From Diplosphaera chodatii (Eukaryota > Chlorophyta > Trebouxiophyceae > Prasiolales > Stichococcaceae): DNA of 64,000 nucleotides. Position 1 is the first letter of the stretch. Each line of letters starts with the position of its first letter. Positions 1-10,700 of the stretch are shown one piece after another. Below the pieces are notes generated by a model. The model did not search any database and was not told the DNA's origin. It saw nothing but the letters and a program-made list of their open reading frames with translations. The DNA lies in contig JAALGY010000054.1 of assembly GCA_032358165.1 (NCBI GenBank), forward strand, positions 1,116,001 through 1,180,000, written 5' to 3'. The translations under genes were made by a program, and so were the position numbers.

Positions 1-1210
1 CATGAATCAGCCAGGTTTGACAATGCGTCACACTACCAGCTGTGGATCATGCAGGCAGAGGTGCTCGGCCTGGCACGAGTGCGGCTGACCTTCCGCCCAC
101 TGGCGGATGACTCCAACAGCGCTATCTCGCAGCAGCTCAACGCTGCCCCCCCGGTGAGATCATCCTTGGCACCGTTGCTGGTTTACCCATATGATGTGCA
201 CTTACCTACTTCATGCAGAGAGCTGCAGTTTGTGCATTCGGCTTGACGGTGCAGCCGCGTTGGTCGATGCAGGGCATGCAGGTGGGCGTGCTCCTTGTGC
301 GGCTGTGCTCCGCAGCACTGCAGACGGGCGGCGAGCTGACCCACCCGGCCGTGCGCCTGACCATTGGGAAGCAGGTGCGCACGTGCCTCGACCTGCCACC
401 ATGCGCATGTTGGCCGCATGGTCTTAATAAAGCTGTGTTGCCACAGCAATGGGTACCTGCAACCCTGCAACTGCTTGAACATGCGGACGACAGGTGCGGC
501 AGACGGTGCAGTATGCCAGCCTGCACGGCGGGCGGGTCACCTGGGACGCAACACCCTTCGCATTTGCGATGGCCATCGACCCCAATGCACCGACCGAGGT
601 GAACGATGACCCTGGCAGGCCCGCGACTGATGTGCAACTGATCCAGTGCACACTCCCCCACGCTTACATGCACACACCGAGCGTAAAATCGACCGGTGCT
701 ACTGCACCAGTGAGTGCAGCGCTGCAAGCGTTGTCCTGTGTGCCGGCAGATTGCGGTGCAAGTCGGCAACGTGTCAGCCAGCCTGGGCGACCGGCTGTGG
801 GCGACCTGGTTCTCGTCCGCCACCCAGTACGCGCGCTCCACCACGCCCCTCGCCATCATCCGCGTCAATGTGCAGGTGCACGCGCCCTACACCCTGCTGC
901 GTGATTGCCAGCTGGTTGGCAGAGCCAGACGCGCCAGCAGTGGAAGGCGCTGTTCTCATATCAGCAGTAGCTTCTCCGGCATGTCCGAACGGGAACCAGC
1001 TGCCTGGCGTGCGGTCACTGCCTTTTGGCGTCCCTCACACCGACTGCTGCACTTTGCGCTGCGCAGCCTGCCATCCGCAACGGCAGGCTGTCGGGCACGT
1101 GGGAGATGGGCGCAGATGGGCCGCGGGCCGCGCCGCCGCCCTCCGAGGGCGCCGAGGTCGCCGGCCAGATCACCATGCGCATGTCCTGGCGCCCGGTGGC
1201 GGCCTCCTGA
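1..1210 (+). CDS. C-terminal part of a possible C2-like protein (5' end outside window)
   Basis: The reading frame is already open at base 1. Five exons can be joined: 1-153, about 202-375, about 496-599, about 751-876 and about 1068-1210, ending at TGA 1208-1210. Introns start GTGAGA, GTGCGC, GTGAAC or GTGCAC and end in AG. The protein alternates beta-type segments (RVRLTFRPL, GGRVTWDATPFAF, LAIIRVNVQ, GQITMRMSWRPV), which resembles the strand pattern of C2 or other beta-sandwich domains. I recognise no diagnostic calcium-binding loop and no catalytic motif, so the family assignment is a guess from strand pattern alone. The coding frame itself is more secure than the name, because it survives four intron removals without a stop. 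Confidence 0.45.
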
Positions 1211-1750
1211 GGCGGCCACCGGACGCTGACGTGCTCTGCAGCACTCCGCATGCGCGAGTCGCCGCGGGTGGAGCGCCTCACCACGGGCGCGCTCCAGCGG
1301 GGGTCGGGTCAGGCCGTTCGCCACCCGTGAGGACCGCTTGTTGAAGCACTGCCATAAGATTGGCATGTACCAACAGTGCTCACTGTGGTCGAGGGGTTTA
1401 CTTGTTCTGCATCATTCAGGGAGTTTGTGACGTTGAGTTGACTTCATGGTGTACAGTAGCAACGAGTCTGTGAGGACAACGGGTGGATGCAAGGTGTGCA
1501 CCATTGTTGGGTGTGCAGCATTGAGAGGGCGCTTGCTTATCGGTTTCGAAGCAGTGAGGAAACTAGGTGTTGAGCGCTGTAAACAACCATGCTGACGATT
1601 GCTGGCTTCTCACCCTGAAACTTTGCTATGATACCGGTACAGGCTGCTGTCTATCGCACGGTATAATTTGCTCTCAAGGTTCTAATGCAGCTAGCACACA
1701 TCAACAGCTTACACTCCCGGATGCTGTGCGCAGTGACCAGACTGCACATG
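1211..1750. other. intergenic, nothing recognised
   Basis: Lies between the stop of the left-edge gene and the end of the minus-strand GIY-YIG-like gene. I see no convincing ORF, TGTAA signal, repeat or RNA here. Confidence 0.4.
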
Positions 1751-3004
1751 TCAGGCCACACCATAGGGCGTCAGCACATCCTGCGATGCTGCCATATGCG
1801 GTCGCCCGTCAGAGGTGTCTCGCAGCTGCGGCATGAGGCGCTGATGCTGGACGCGGCCACCCTGCTGCTGCTGCTGCCGCTGACCACCTGCTGGCTGTGT
1901 GTGCCTGCCTGCTGATTGCTGCAGTTGCCATGGCACAGGTAGGGATGTGCCGGCAGCTTGCCGCGCTGCAGCTGCTGATGGACAGCGGACAATCGGTGTG
2001 GCTGCCACCCACCCGTGCTGCTGCTGAGCCAGACCCAGTGGTCCGGCTGCTGCCGACTGGGGCTGCATCGTGGGCAGGCTGGGCGGTGTCTGGTGCTGGA
2101 TTTGCAGCGACGGCGGCGGCAGCAGCGGCTGCTGCGGCCTTTTGCTCCGCTGTGGTCTGCGCTGCACAGGTGCCGCTGTTTGTTGCCACGGCGGCGGCAC
2201 CTGCAGACCGAGATCTCGTGTGTCGCCCGCTGGTCCCACCAGGTGTACATGCAGTATAGGTGGGGCCTAGAACCACGAACAGCCTTCCATGCATGTCATT
2301 CTGCCAGCACTTGCCATGCAGCGCGGCACGGGTGTCATGCCACAGCGAAGCCAGGTTTCCTGAACGGCCGGCCTTTCGCTTGCAAAGCATGTTGCGCTCA
2401 GTTCTCTCGAGGTCGCACCTGCACTGCGGTAACCCGCAGGCCGCACCACGCCGGCTGCAGCCGCACATGGCGGCTGCGCTGGTTGCACCGTGCATTCCAG
2501 GCGTAGTTGTAGGCTGACAGCCACTGCAGCTCCGACGTCGCCGCCTCCTGCTTGCTGGCCTGCGACGGGAGGCTGAACATGCTGGCAGCCGTCATGTGGA
2601 GCTGAATGTCAGGGGCTCGAGTGATTTACCTGAACGGCAGACCCAGATCATCTGCAGTTGCGAGTGTTTGACATGCGTACCAGGTAGCGCTGCCGGCGCC
2701 ACACGGCACAGCCGTCCCGCACGGCGGCATCCAGGAATGGCAGCAGGTGGTCGCCATGCGCCTGCTCGACGTGCAGCAGGCTGTTTTCGCGGAGCAGCGT
2801 GTATGGCAGTGCCAGCATTGGATGCGGTGATGGCATGCGACTGCAGCGATGGTCAGGCACAGGTGCTTGCGCCGACTTTTGCTGGTGATGCGGGCGCACC
2901 TGGTACTCAAGGTGGTGGCGCCGCCACATGTTGTTGGTCTCGCCCACATAGACTTTGAACCTGTACATCAGCATGTATGACCGTTCATCGTGCGCCTTGG
3001 CCAT
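1751..3004 (-). CDS. GIY-YIG-like domain protein with Q/P-rich C-terminal region
   Basis: The start is ATG at 3004 (MAKAHDERSYML). Residues 10-35 read YMLMYRFKVYVGETNNMW followed by RRHHLEYQ. This resembles the GIY-YIG nuclease core, in which a Y..Y(V/I)G motif is followed by a basic RR..EH-type helix. The first G-I-Y element is degenerate. The exon runs to about 2681 and then gives a helical segment (ALPYTLLRENSLLHVEQ). A second exon from about 2610 encodes AASMFSLPSQASKQ and AYNYAWNARCNQ. Farther downstream the frame ending at 1751 is rich in Gln, Pro and Ala and probably forms the C-terminal tail, though its joining is uncertain. GIY-YIG domains occur in DNA-repair nucleases and in plant EFFECTOR OF TRANSCRIPTION proteins. 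Whether this one is active cannot be told from sequence alone. Confidence 0.45.
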
Positions 3005-4222
3005 CTCACAATGTCACGGGTTCAATCTGGTGATGGGCCGTCCGCCGCAGCCCTACCGCTTTGAGCTGCGCCTGCTGGCGATGGCAAATTCGTACACTGC
3101 TGGGCGCTTCTGCAGCTGACTGGTGCCTGCAGCACACTGTGCGTGCTGACGGGCCTCTGTGAAGCCACCTTCAGCTGGCGGCAGGAACAACTGCCATGAT
3201 GAGCCAGACCAAAACCGCCTGCAACGGACAAGCCATGCAACGCATCTGCGATCACGTCATACGTGATGCACAGTAGCCTCGTCAAGATTGCAGCGCTTGC
3301 ACTTGCGTCACCAGCAGACCCCTTGCCACAAGGACAGCAACCGACCTGTACTTGCTGTACCACCGCGTCGCGCACTCTTCGCGATGAGGCCATGCACCGA
3401 CTGCGTTGCCAGGCCTGCCATACGGTATCGCTGTTGCAGGTGACGCAAATGCCGTCACCTGCCTCTTGCCTGCTGTCTGCTGTGCACCGCCCTTCACCAT
3501 TGCACGGGGCTGACAGCTCACGCCGCAGGAGCACCAGCAGACCTACATCGTGCACAGGTCTGCGGCAGCCCTCAACTGCAGAAAGTGTGCAGCCCGGTCA
3601 ACAGAGAAATGGTACTGGATCTAGAAACGGCACGGCCAACGTATGTCTGCAAAGAGTGCGGATGCATCTGCATGGAATTGATTACAACGGCTCACACCCC
3701 GAATTGAATTTCAAACCCACGTGCCCCACAACTGTCCTACCCCGCATTACGGTCTGCAAGGGCACCTCTACAGGAGCTCAGTGCTCAGATGTCAAGTGTT
3801 GCAGATGGGTTTGCGAGCATAGCAGCTTGGTGAACAACAGCAAGAGAGCAGAGGGGTGAAGTCAGTTGTGAGCAACACGTCTTTACAAGACCGGCAGACT
3901 ACGGTATGTGTCAACATCCCTGAGCCGCAACTGGATCTCGAATGCAGAAGCCTCTCGAACACTCGCGACAGCAGACATCTGTTCCTATTGTTCAGCAATG
4001 CCGCTGCTGAAGACAGATATCGCCAATAAAACCAAAGCTTGTCGCTGGCATAGCGGCTGTTCGATTGAATGTCATGCTCCAGCGCCAGAAACAATCCCGA
4101 AACCACCAAGTCAAAATCATGTTCCACGTTCAGCCTTGTTCCACGTCGCATCACAAAATTGGGGTGTCTTGATCCTCCAGCGCAGTATAGTGCCTTGGCA
4201 GCCTGTGTGCTACAGCATCTGC
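3005..4222. other. intergenic, nothing recognised
   Basis: This stretch holds the probable promoter of the minus-strand GIY-YIG-like gene at its left end and the 3' flank of the PP2C-like gene at its right end. A plus-strand open frame at 3263-3859 is Cys-, Thr- and Ser-rich with no family signature and I do not call it. Confidence 0.4.
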
Positions 4223-6604
4223 CTAGTGCACAGAGAGCTGCTGCATCGGCAGCCCGCGGAAGCTGCTGAGCGAGGCGCCCGCGGCCAGCGGCACCGCCGT
4301 GGCGCCCCCGGTGGCGAGGCGCCGGTAGCTGGTGGTGTGCAGCGGCGACGCTGCGGGGGCCGCCAGCGGCGCAGCCAAGGCGTTGATGGCGATGCCGCTG
4401 TCCGCAGCCTTAGCAGCACCCGGGGCCGCAGGAGATGCCTGCTGCTGCGACTGCTGCTGCGGCAGGGCAGCTGCTGGCTCGGTGGCTGCAGGAGCCGCCT
4501 GTGCCGAGGCAGCGGCGGCTGCGGCCGCCTCCGCACGCAGCTTCGGCGCCGAAGCCAGGGCCGCGTCGACGGCGGCGTACCAGCGGGCGCGGGCGGCAGC
4601 GGCTGCGGCGGGCCGGAAGTGCAGGAAGTGGGCACGCACTGTGTCCCAGTGGCTGGCGCGGCCCACCGCCTGCAGCGTGCCGAAGGAGGCTGCGGAGGCG
4701 ATGGAGACGCCCGAGGCTGAGCGGGGCACCGCTGCGCTGGCGCCCGCCTGCCGCTTGCATGCAAACACGCTGCGCGGCAGCGTCTCGGTGCCTGCACACG
4801 CAGTACACTGACAGTCAGTACCTGGCACCCTTTGCTTTTAAGTTGAGCGCACCAGTCACAACGAACGAAGGCACACGAGCACCTAGCAAACGTGCAGGAG
4901 AGAAATCATGGACAGGAGCACACTAGGTTCTGCCAGCAGCACACCTGCCCAGTCGAGGCGGATGACGACGGCGGACAGGTCGCCGTGCACATCGCCGCGT
5001 CGCCGCCGCAGCGGCTGCCGGCCGCCCCAGCGGTAGTTGCGCTGGCTGCCCTTCCACAGCTGCTGCAGCGTCGTCGGGTCACGCAGCACTGCCATGCGCG
5101 GGTCGGCTGAGCTGGATGCACGCTTTGCCACATTCTGCAGCGCCGCCTGCACCATCAGTTGCACTCTCTCGTCAGATGAAGCTGTCAGAAGGGACATGAG
5201 ACGACCGGCACACTGCTAGCAGACAGGGTTACAGCATGCACTGACGATCTGACCTGATGTCATGTGCATGGCAAGGGGGACATACAAAAGACTGCAACAC
5301 ACCTGTGTCAGCAGCGCAGCGGAGTTGGCCCCCATGGCGTGGGGCGCGATGCTGGCGCCGGTCGCGACGCACAGCGCTGCCTGATCCACGGGCATCTCGT
5401 GCCTGCAGTGTTGCCAGATGTTTTTGTCAGAGACAGTTCTACACTATGGAATGGTCAGGCTGAGCTGCAAGGTGCCAATGGTCAGCAACCCTGAGCATGT
5501 GATGCAAGAACGTTCACAAGGGTACGACGCTACAAGTCACCAGGACGCACCAGAGGCCTGTGGAGCCCAGCATGATGGACTCGACGTCGCCGGTGAGCGG
5601 CATGCTGAGCATGTTTTCACTGAGGCGGCTGCCGCTGGACTGCAGCGAGGCGCCCCGCTTGGCGGGCTGCTGCCGCTGCCGCTCGAGCCGCTGCTGCCGC
5701 TGGCCGCGCAGCCGGCCGGCTGCGGCTGCCTCAGCTGCATCCTGCGCTGCTGCCGTCTGCTCGGGCGAGGGACGACCCAGCTCGACTGCGACCTGCGACA
5801 TGTCACGAGATACGTGTTCATACTATGCTCTGGCAGCACTCGTCAAGACATGTCCCAGGCAAAGGATCTGCTGTTTGCACTCGGCATGCCATCAGGCAAC
5901 ACAGCCACACCTGCGAGCGGCCCAGGGCGTCGCGGGTGGTGACCACAACGCGGCAGCCGCCGCTGGAGGCCAAGTGCAGGGTGGACGTGGCCAGGTCCAC
6001 GTAGGCAACCGCGATGTGTGTGCCGTCCAGCACGTGCGTGCTGTAGATGTGCAGCGCCCTGAACTTGAGGTCCAGCTGCGCGAGTGTGGCCCTGCAGAGT
6101 GGACAGACAACATCTGTTCAGCACATGGAGGATCCTTCTGACAGGTCACACCAGGAGCCAACTGGCCGTGGCACATGCCGCAGCAGATGAGGTCACATGC
6201 ACAAGCTCAGCACTCGAGGGCTGCATTACACGGCAAGGTAGCAAGGTAACCAATCACAAGGCTGCAGAGCTGAATGGCAGGGCACCTGTAGGCGGCCAGC
6301 ACGTCGCCACGGCAGGCGCCTATTTGGGCCTGCAGCTCGCGGGCCAGGTTGCGACGCAGGAACTCGCCGCCATGCGCCTTGGGCTCGCTGCTGGTGACAG
6401 CGGCGAAGATGTGCGGCCGGGGGCCCGTCAGGACAGCCTGTTGGAGGGATGAGACACGATTGGTGAGTGTGGTGATGTGGATGGGTCGCAAACAGGGTCG
6501 CAAACTTCAGCTGACCCGCCCATCTGGGTGAGGGCCACTCGCACGACAGGCCCTGCTCCCACGGGTGCACCATGCTCAGCTGGCCCAAATTGAAGGAGCA
6601 ACAT
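4223..6604 (-). CDS. degenerate PP2C-like protein (probable pseudophosphatase)
   Basis: Minus-strand exons fall at about 6437-6289, 6080-5920, 5801-5575, 5402-5300, 5180-4965 and 4828-4223, with stop at 4223. A first exon starting at ATG 6604 is only a guess. In order the segments resemble a PP2C fold: PHIFAAVTSSEPKAHGGEF (position of the DGHGG block), DGTHIAVAYVDLATSTL then ASSGGCRVVV (position of VGDSRAVL), ESIMLGSTGLW (position of LASDGLWD), and RRGDVHGDLSAVVIRLDW (position of the C-terminal DDITVVVV block). The expected metal-binding Asp residues in DGHGG, GDSR and SDGLW are replaced, so catalysis by the usual mechanism is unlikely. The last exon, about 200 residues, is Ala-rich and low in complexity. 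PP2C-like is an inference from block order. Confidence 0.55.
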
Positions 6605-6879
6605 GAGACGGATCGACGAAGGGAGGCTGTGGGCTGCGGGCTGCAGTCGACAGTCTGTGCGGACCGCATAGGCGGTTTGGGAAACGATCGAAGGTCGCGG
6701 AAGGCTAGCCGGGATCACGCAATTAGTCAGTAACCTCTCGCACATATTACACACCGCGCCCCCGCAGGAGCGAACATGCTGCGCGCGGCACCAGTCTGCT
6801 GCGGTTGTGGATCAAACCAAGCCGCAAGGCCATCTGATGCAGGCTCGGCGTTGCAAGGCAAGGGGATCGGAACCCAGCT

Positions 6880-7275
6880 GTGGCAAACGATGCCCTCCAA
6901 CTTCTGCAGGTCGCAAGATGCAACGACCGGCATCCGCTGATGCCGCACGGGTGCTCCAGGGGCCTACATGAACACAACGCAGGCAATGGCAGGGTGCTGC
7001 AGCAGATCCGCACCTCGGTGATAGCAGCATCGCCGCAGGGGCTGGCGGCTGCGTATGACGCAGCTGACACGCCCACGCGGTCGGGGGCGGCCGCTGACAC
7101 GTTGCGCGTGTTCAACACGTCCGTGGCTGCGCTGGTGAAGTCTGTGGCGCCCCCAGCTGATCGCGTGCTGCGGCTGCTGTGGACGTCATCACCGCCCGAC
7201 TGCTGCACCTTCTGCGGCAGCGGCAGGCTCGTCTTGCGGCGCGCCGACGAGAAGATCGTCATCAGTGGTCCTTGA
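6880..7275 (+). CDS. hypothetical small protein, weakly supported
   Basis: A 131-codon frame from ATG 6880 to TGA 7273-7275. The second half looks protein-like (TLRVFNTSVAALVKSVAP, DRVLRLLW, LRRADEKIVISGP) and contains a CCTFC cluster. There is no recognised domain, and the opposite strand also stays open over much of this span, as often happens in GC-rich DNA. It sits next to the start of the minus-strand PP2C-like gene, so transcripts would be divergent. It could equally be 5' flank of that gene. Confidence 0.27.
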   Translation: MANDALQLLQVARCNDRHPLMPHGCSRGLHEHNAGNGRVLQQIRTSVIAASPQGLAAAYDAADTPTRSGAAADTLRVFNTSVAALVKSVAPPADRVLRLLWTSSPPDCCTFCGSGRLVLRRADEKIVISGP

Positions 7276-7782
7276 GCCTCTGGCAGGCGGGCGCCGGGCG
7301 TCAGAACGCTTGCAAGAAGTTGACTGTGTTCTTACGCCAATATCAGGATGCTTGAGTAGCTCGGTACGCTGTTCGAAACTGGCGGCTGCTGATGTATATC
7401 GGTTGTTGATGTCTGTGGCGCGGCAGGCTGCGTGTTTGGGCAATTGTGGGCTGCGGACAGGGCAGAACGTGCTGACTTCCTCGTGCCCAGCAGCTCCCCG
7501 CAGCAGGTTTGTTTGGGCCCCTGGTCTACATGTCATGAGTAATCACGCCGTCAGAACATGAGGGGCCTGTGTGCAACTGTGAAGTTGGCTGGCGTCCATT
7601 TGGAGCAGGGTTTTCAGGGTTTTGCCCCTCCAGGAACGCAGCGGGGCAAAAATCCTTAAAAACCGCACGTGCGCAGATGAAACAGATGTCTATAGACGGC
7701 AGCTTTCAGCTGCGCACCTTCAACCTCATATGCAGGGTTTCAAGCCAACACGCTCAGGCTGACTGCTGAAGCGGCAGCGATC
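7276..7782. other. upstream region of the F-box/LRR gene
   Basis: About 500 bases with no clear coding signal. It probably holds the promoter and 5' UTR of the F-box/LRR gene starting at 7783. No defined promoter element was identified. Confidence 0.35.
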
Positions 7783-10700
7783 ATGCTGCATTCGAGCCAG
7801 AACAACAACATCAACGAGGTGCTTCCGGAGGAGACGGTGTGCCTGATCCTGGGCCGGGTGGACTTCAGGTCCAAGGCCGCGGTGCTGCGGACCTGCAAGC
7901 GATGGTACCGCCTGCTGACGTACCCGCCGCAGGTGCCCCAGCTGTGACTGTCCGCCTGGCTGGCGGCGCATCCCGGCACTGTGATGATGCCAGTGACGAG
8001 GCACACGGGTTTGTTGGTACCTGCTGAATCCACGCAGCTGCCGGCGCAGGGCTCGGGCGTGTGGGGCAAGCTGCCGCTCAACCTCATGAGGCTGCACGTG
8101 CGGGTGGACAGCGCGCAGCTGGAGTGGCTGGCGCGCCGGGCCGCGGGCTTCGCGGGCATCGAGGTGTACGCGGCAACAACGGACGAGCTGGCGCCGCGCT
8201 ACGGGCTCAACCGGCAGCTGGCTGATGTGGCTGGCGGCCCTGACCCTGGCACCGACTACCTCGAGCGGGGGCAGGCGATGCCATACCGCTTGACGCTTGC
8301 CCGCCAGTTCGCCGGCATGACGCTGGTGCGTGTGCCGCGTAGCTGTGCTGCAGGGCCCATGCTGCGGCACCCATCGCAACCACGTCGACTTGTGGCCTTC
8401 TGATCGACCGGCCATCGCGCGTCTCAGGACACAACGTGTGCAAGCGCAGGCGCGCATCCTGGGCATGCTGTCGCCCTGGCTGCCGCCGGCGAGCGTGTCG
8501 GTTGCGCTGTGCGGCGCAACATTTGAGCACCGCAGCTTCGCGATCCTGACCAGCGAGTCCCAGCCGTGGCTGACCGATGCCCTGGTGGACGTACGGTTCA
8601 AGGTGAGGCACACGTGTGTGCTCTGTCACGTGTAGGGCATATATATACCATTCACTGCCGCTCAAACAGTAGCAGCAGGGGCGGTGCAATTGCTATTGCC
8701 ACGGTGGGCAGATGCGGCATGCAGTCCGTGTCAACATCAAGTGCGCTCTGCTGTGCAGTCGAACATGGTGAAGGTGGAGGACCGCTTCCCGCAGCTGTGC
8801 ACCTTCACGCACCTCACACGGCTGGAGCTCAGCTATGACCCCGGCAGCTACGCGCGCACGCCCAGCCTGCAGGCGGTGCCCCCCGCCATCGGCCACCTCA
8901 CGCAGCTGCACACCCTCAGCGTGGGGCTGCCTCCCTGCTTGCTATACTGCAGACGCTCCGTGATGCCACAACCTGCAACACACATGTGCCGACCATGCAG
9001 TCCACACCACACCCCTTAGTCGACAGACAGCTCCGTGTCAACACGGTGGTGGTCTGTGCAGCTGGAGCTGCACGCGGACAGCGTGGGGCTGCCCGCAGCC
9101 GCCTCGTCGCTGCAGGCGCTGCGGTCGCTGAAGCTGTCAGCCGGCGCGCGCTTCCAACCCGACGTGCTTGCGACCCTCACGCGCCTCGAGGTGCACCACC
9201 CCCGGCAGCTGAGATGTGCATGGGTGACCAGCATCTGAAGGCACTCCTCCCGGGAGTCACCGCCATTGGTTCATGGCATCAAAACAGAGTCACAACACAG
9301 CGGTCCGAGCAGCGCTGCATAGCGCAACACTGCATCGTGGGCATGCTGCAACATTGGCTGCTGCTGCCGCTCAGGACTTGAGGCTGTACCTGGGGGCGGA
9401 GGCACCGCCCAGCCCGCCCGCGTCGATCGACGCGGAGCGGCTGGCGGACGCAATCGCGCCGCTCACCCGGCTGACGCGGCTGTGCCTCGCCGACTGCACC
9501 CTGGGCGCCATCCCTGCAGAGGTAGGGGTTCACCACACGCTGCATGGGACCAACAGTGGTACAAACGGTGCAACAGATATCGAGTGGTGCTGCTCTGTGA
9601 TGGAAGCCTGTTTTCGCATGATGCGAAGCATGCGCTCTGTCCCATCAAAGCGCTTGGCGGCCTGACGCCCGGGCGCGCTCCCGTCGTCACGCAGGTGATG
9701 GGCATGCGCCGCCTGGTGGACCTGAGCGTGGACTGCAACCAGTTGTGGCGGTGCGGGGGGCCACCGCCCGCGGTGCCCGATCCCGAGCCCGCGCCCGCCG
9801 GGGGGGCCGGGGCCGCCGCCGGGCACGGCCCCTTTCCCATGTTGCTGCCGCCCTTCGTGGCCGGCCTCCAGCACCACGCCGCCCTGGCGCACGCCGCAGC
9901 GCTGAACCCGCAGGGCGCGCAGCAGCCCGGCGAGGGAGCGGCGGCGGCGGCGGCGGCGCCCGCAGCGGGGGCGGCGCAGCCCGGCGGCGCGGCCGGCGCG
10001 GGGCCCGGCGGCGACGCACAGGGCGCGCACGCGGTAGGGCTCTCTGTGGCCCTGGCTGGTTTCTGCATCAGCTTGCCACCTCGACCTTGAGGGCCTTGCG
10101 ACTCTGGTCAGCAGGCTGATGCGAAGCAGCTGATCTGTTCGAAGCACAGTGGGGTGACAGTTGATGGCGGTGTGCAGGATGCCGATTTCCCTGGCGAGCA
10201 CATCTACCAGATGCTCCAGGACGCGCACGCGGCTGCTACAAATGGCGCCCGGCACATGGCGCAGCACAAGCGTGCCACTGCGCATGCCGCAGAGGTGGCC
10301 CTTTTGTTCGGGCTGCTGTTTGGACGGTGGCAGCGGCGTTATGGCCTGTGCTTTCGGCGTGTGAACCTTGCAGGGCATGGTGACGCTGGGTACGCCCAAC
10401 ATGGCAGTGCAATTCCTAGATCTGGACTGTCTCCCAGGACAGTGAACACCATCGTCTGCAGGCTGCGGCAGCGGGGCACGGCTGGTGGCCCCCCGGGCTG
10501 GCAAGCGCGCTACAGGGCCTCACGCGCCTGACCCTGTGCACCAACGACATCAAGGAGCTGCCACCAGAGCTGTCCCAGCTCACGGCGCTGCGCGAGCTGC
10601 ACCTCAGCGAGAACATGCTGGGCTCAGGTCAGGCCTGCTGCATGCTGTTTGAAGCGCCATAAGCGTGTGCCTGACAGGCACACCCGCAACCATGTGGCAC

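Noticed and set aside
3022..3859. Open frames on both strands (minus 3022-3555, plus 3263-3859)
   Set aside because: They lack domain signals and are Cys/Ser/Arg-rich in the way antisense or noncoding GC-rich DNA often is; start or splice support is absent.
6747..7262. Minus-strand open frame opposite the 6880-7275 ORF
   Set aside because: It has no recognisable motif and a biased Ser/Arg/Cys composition; neither strand is well supported, and only the plus ORF is listed at low confidence.
9463..10504. Long minus-strand open frame opposite the F-box/LRR gene
   Set aside because: It mirrors the GC-rich coding exons on the plus strand; its protein is Arg/Pro/Ala-rich with no family pattern, whereas the plus strand shows leucine-rich repeats.
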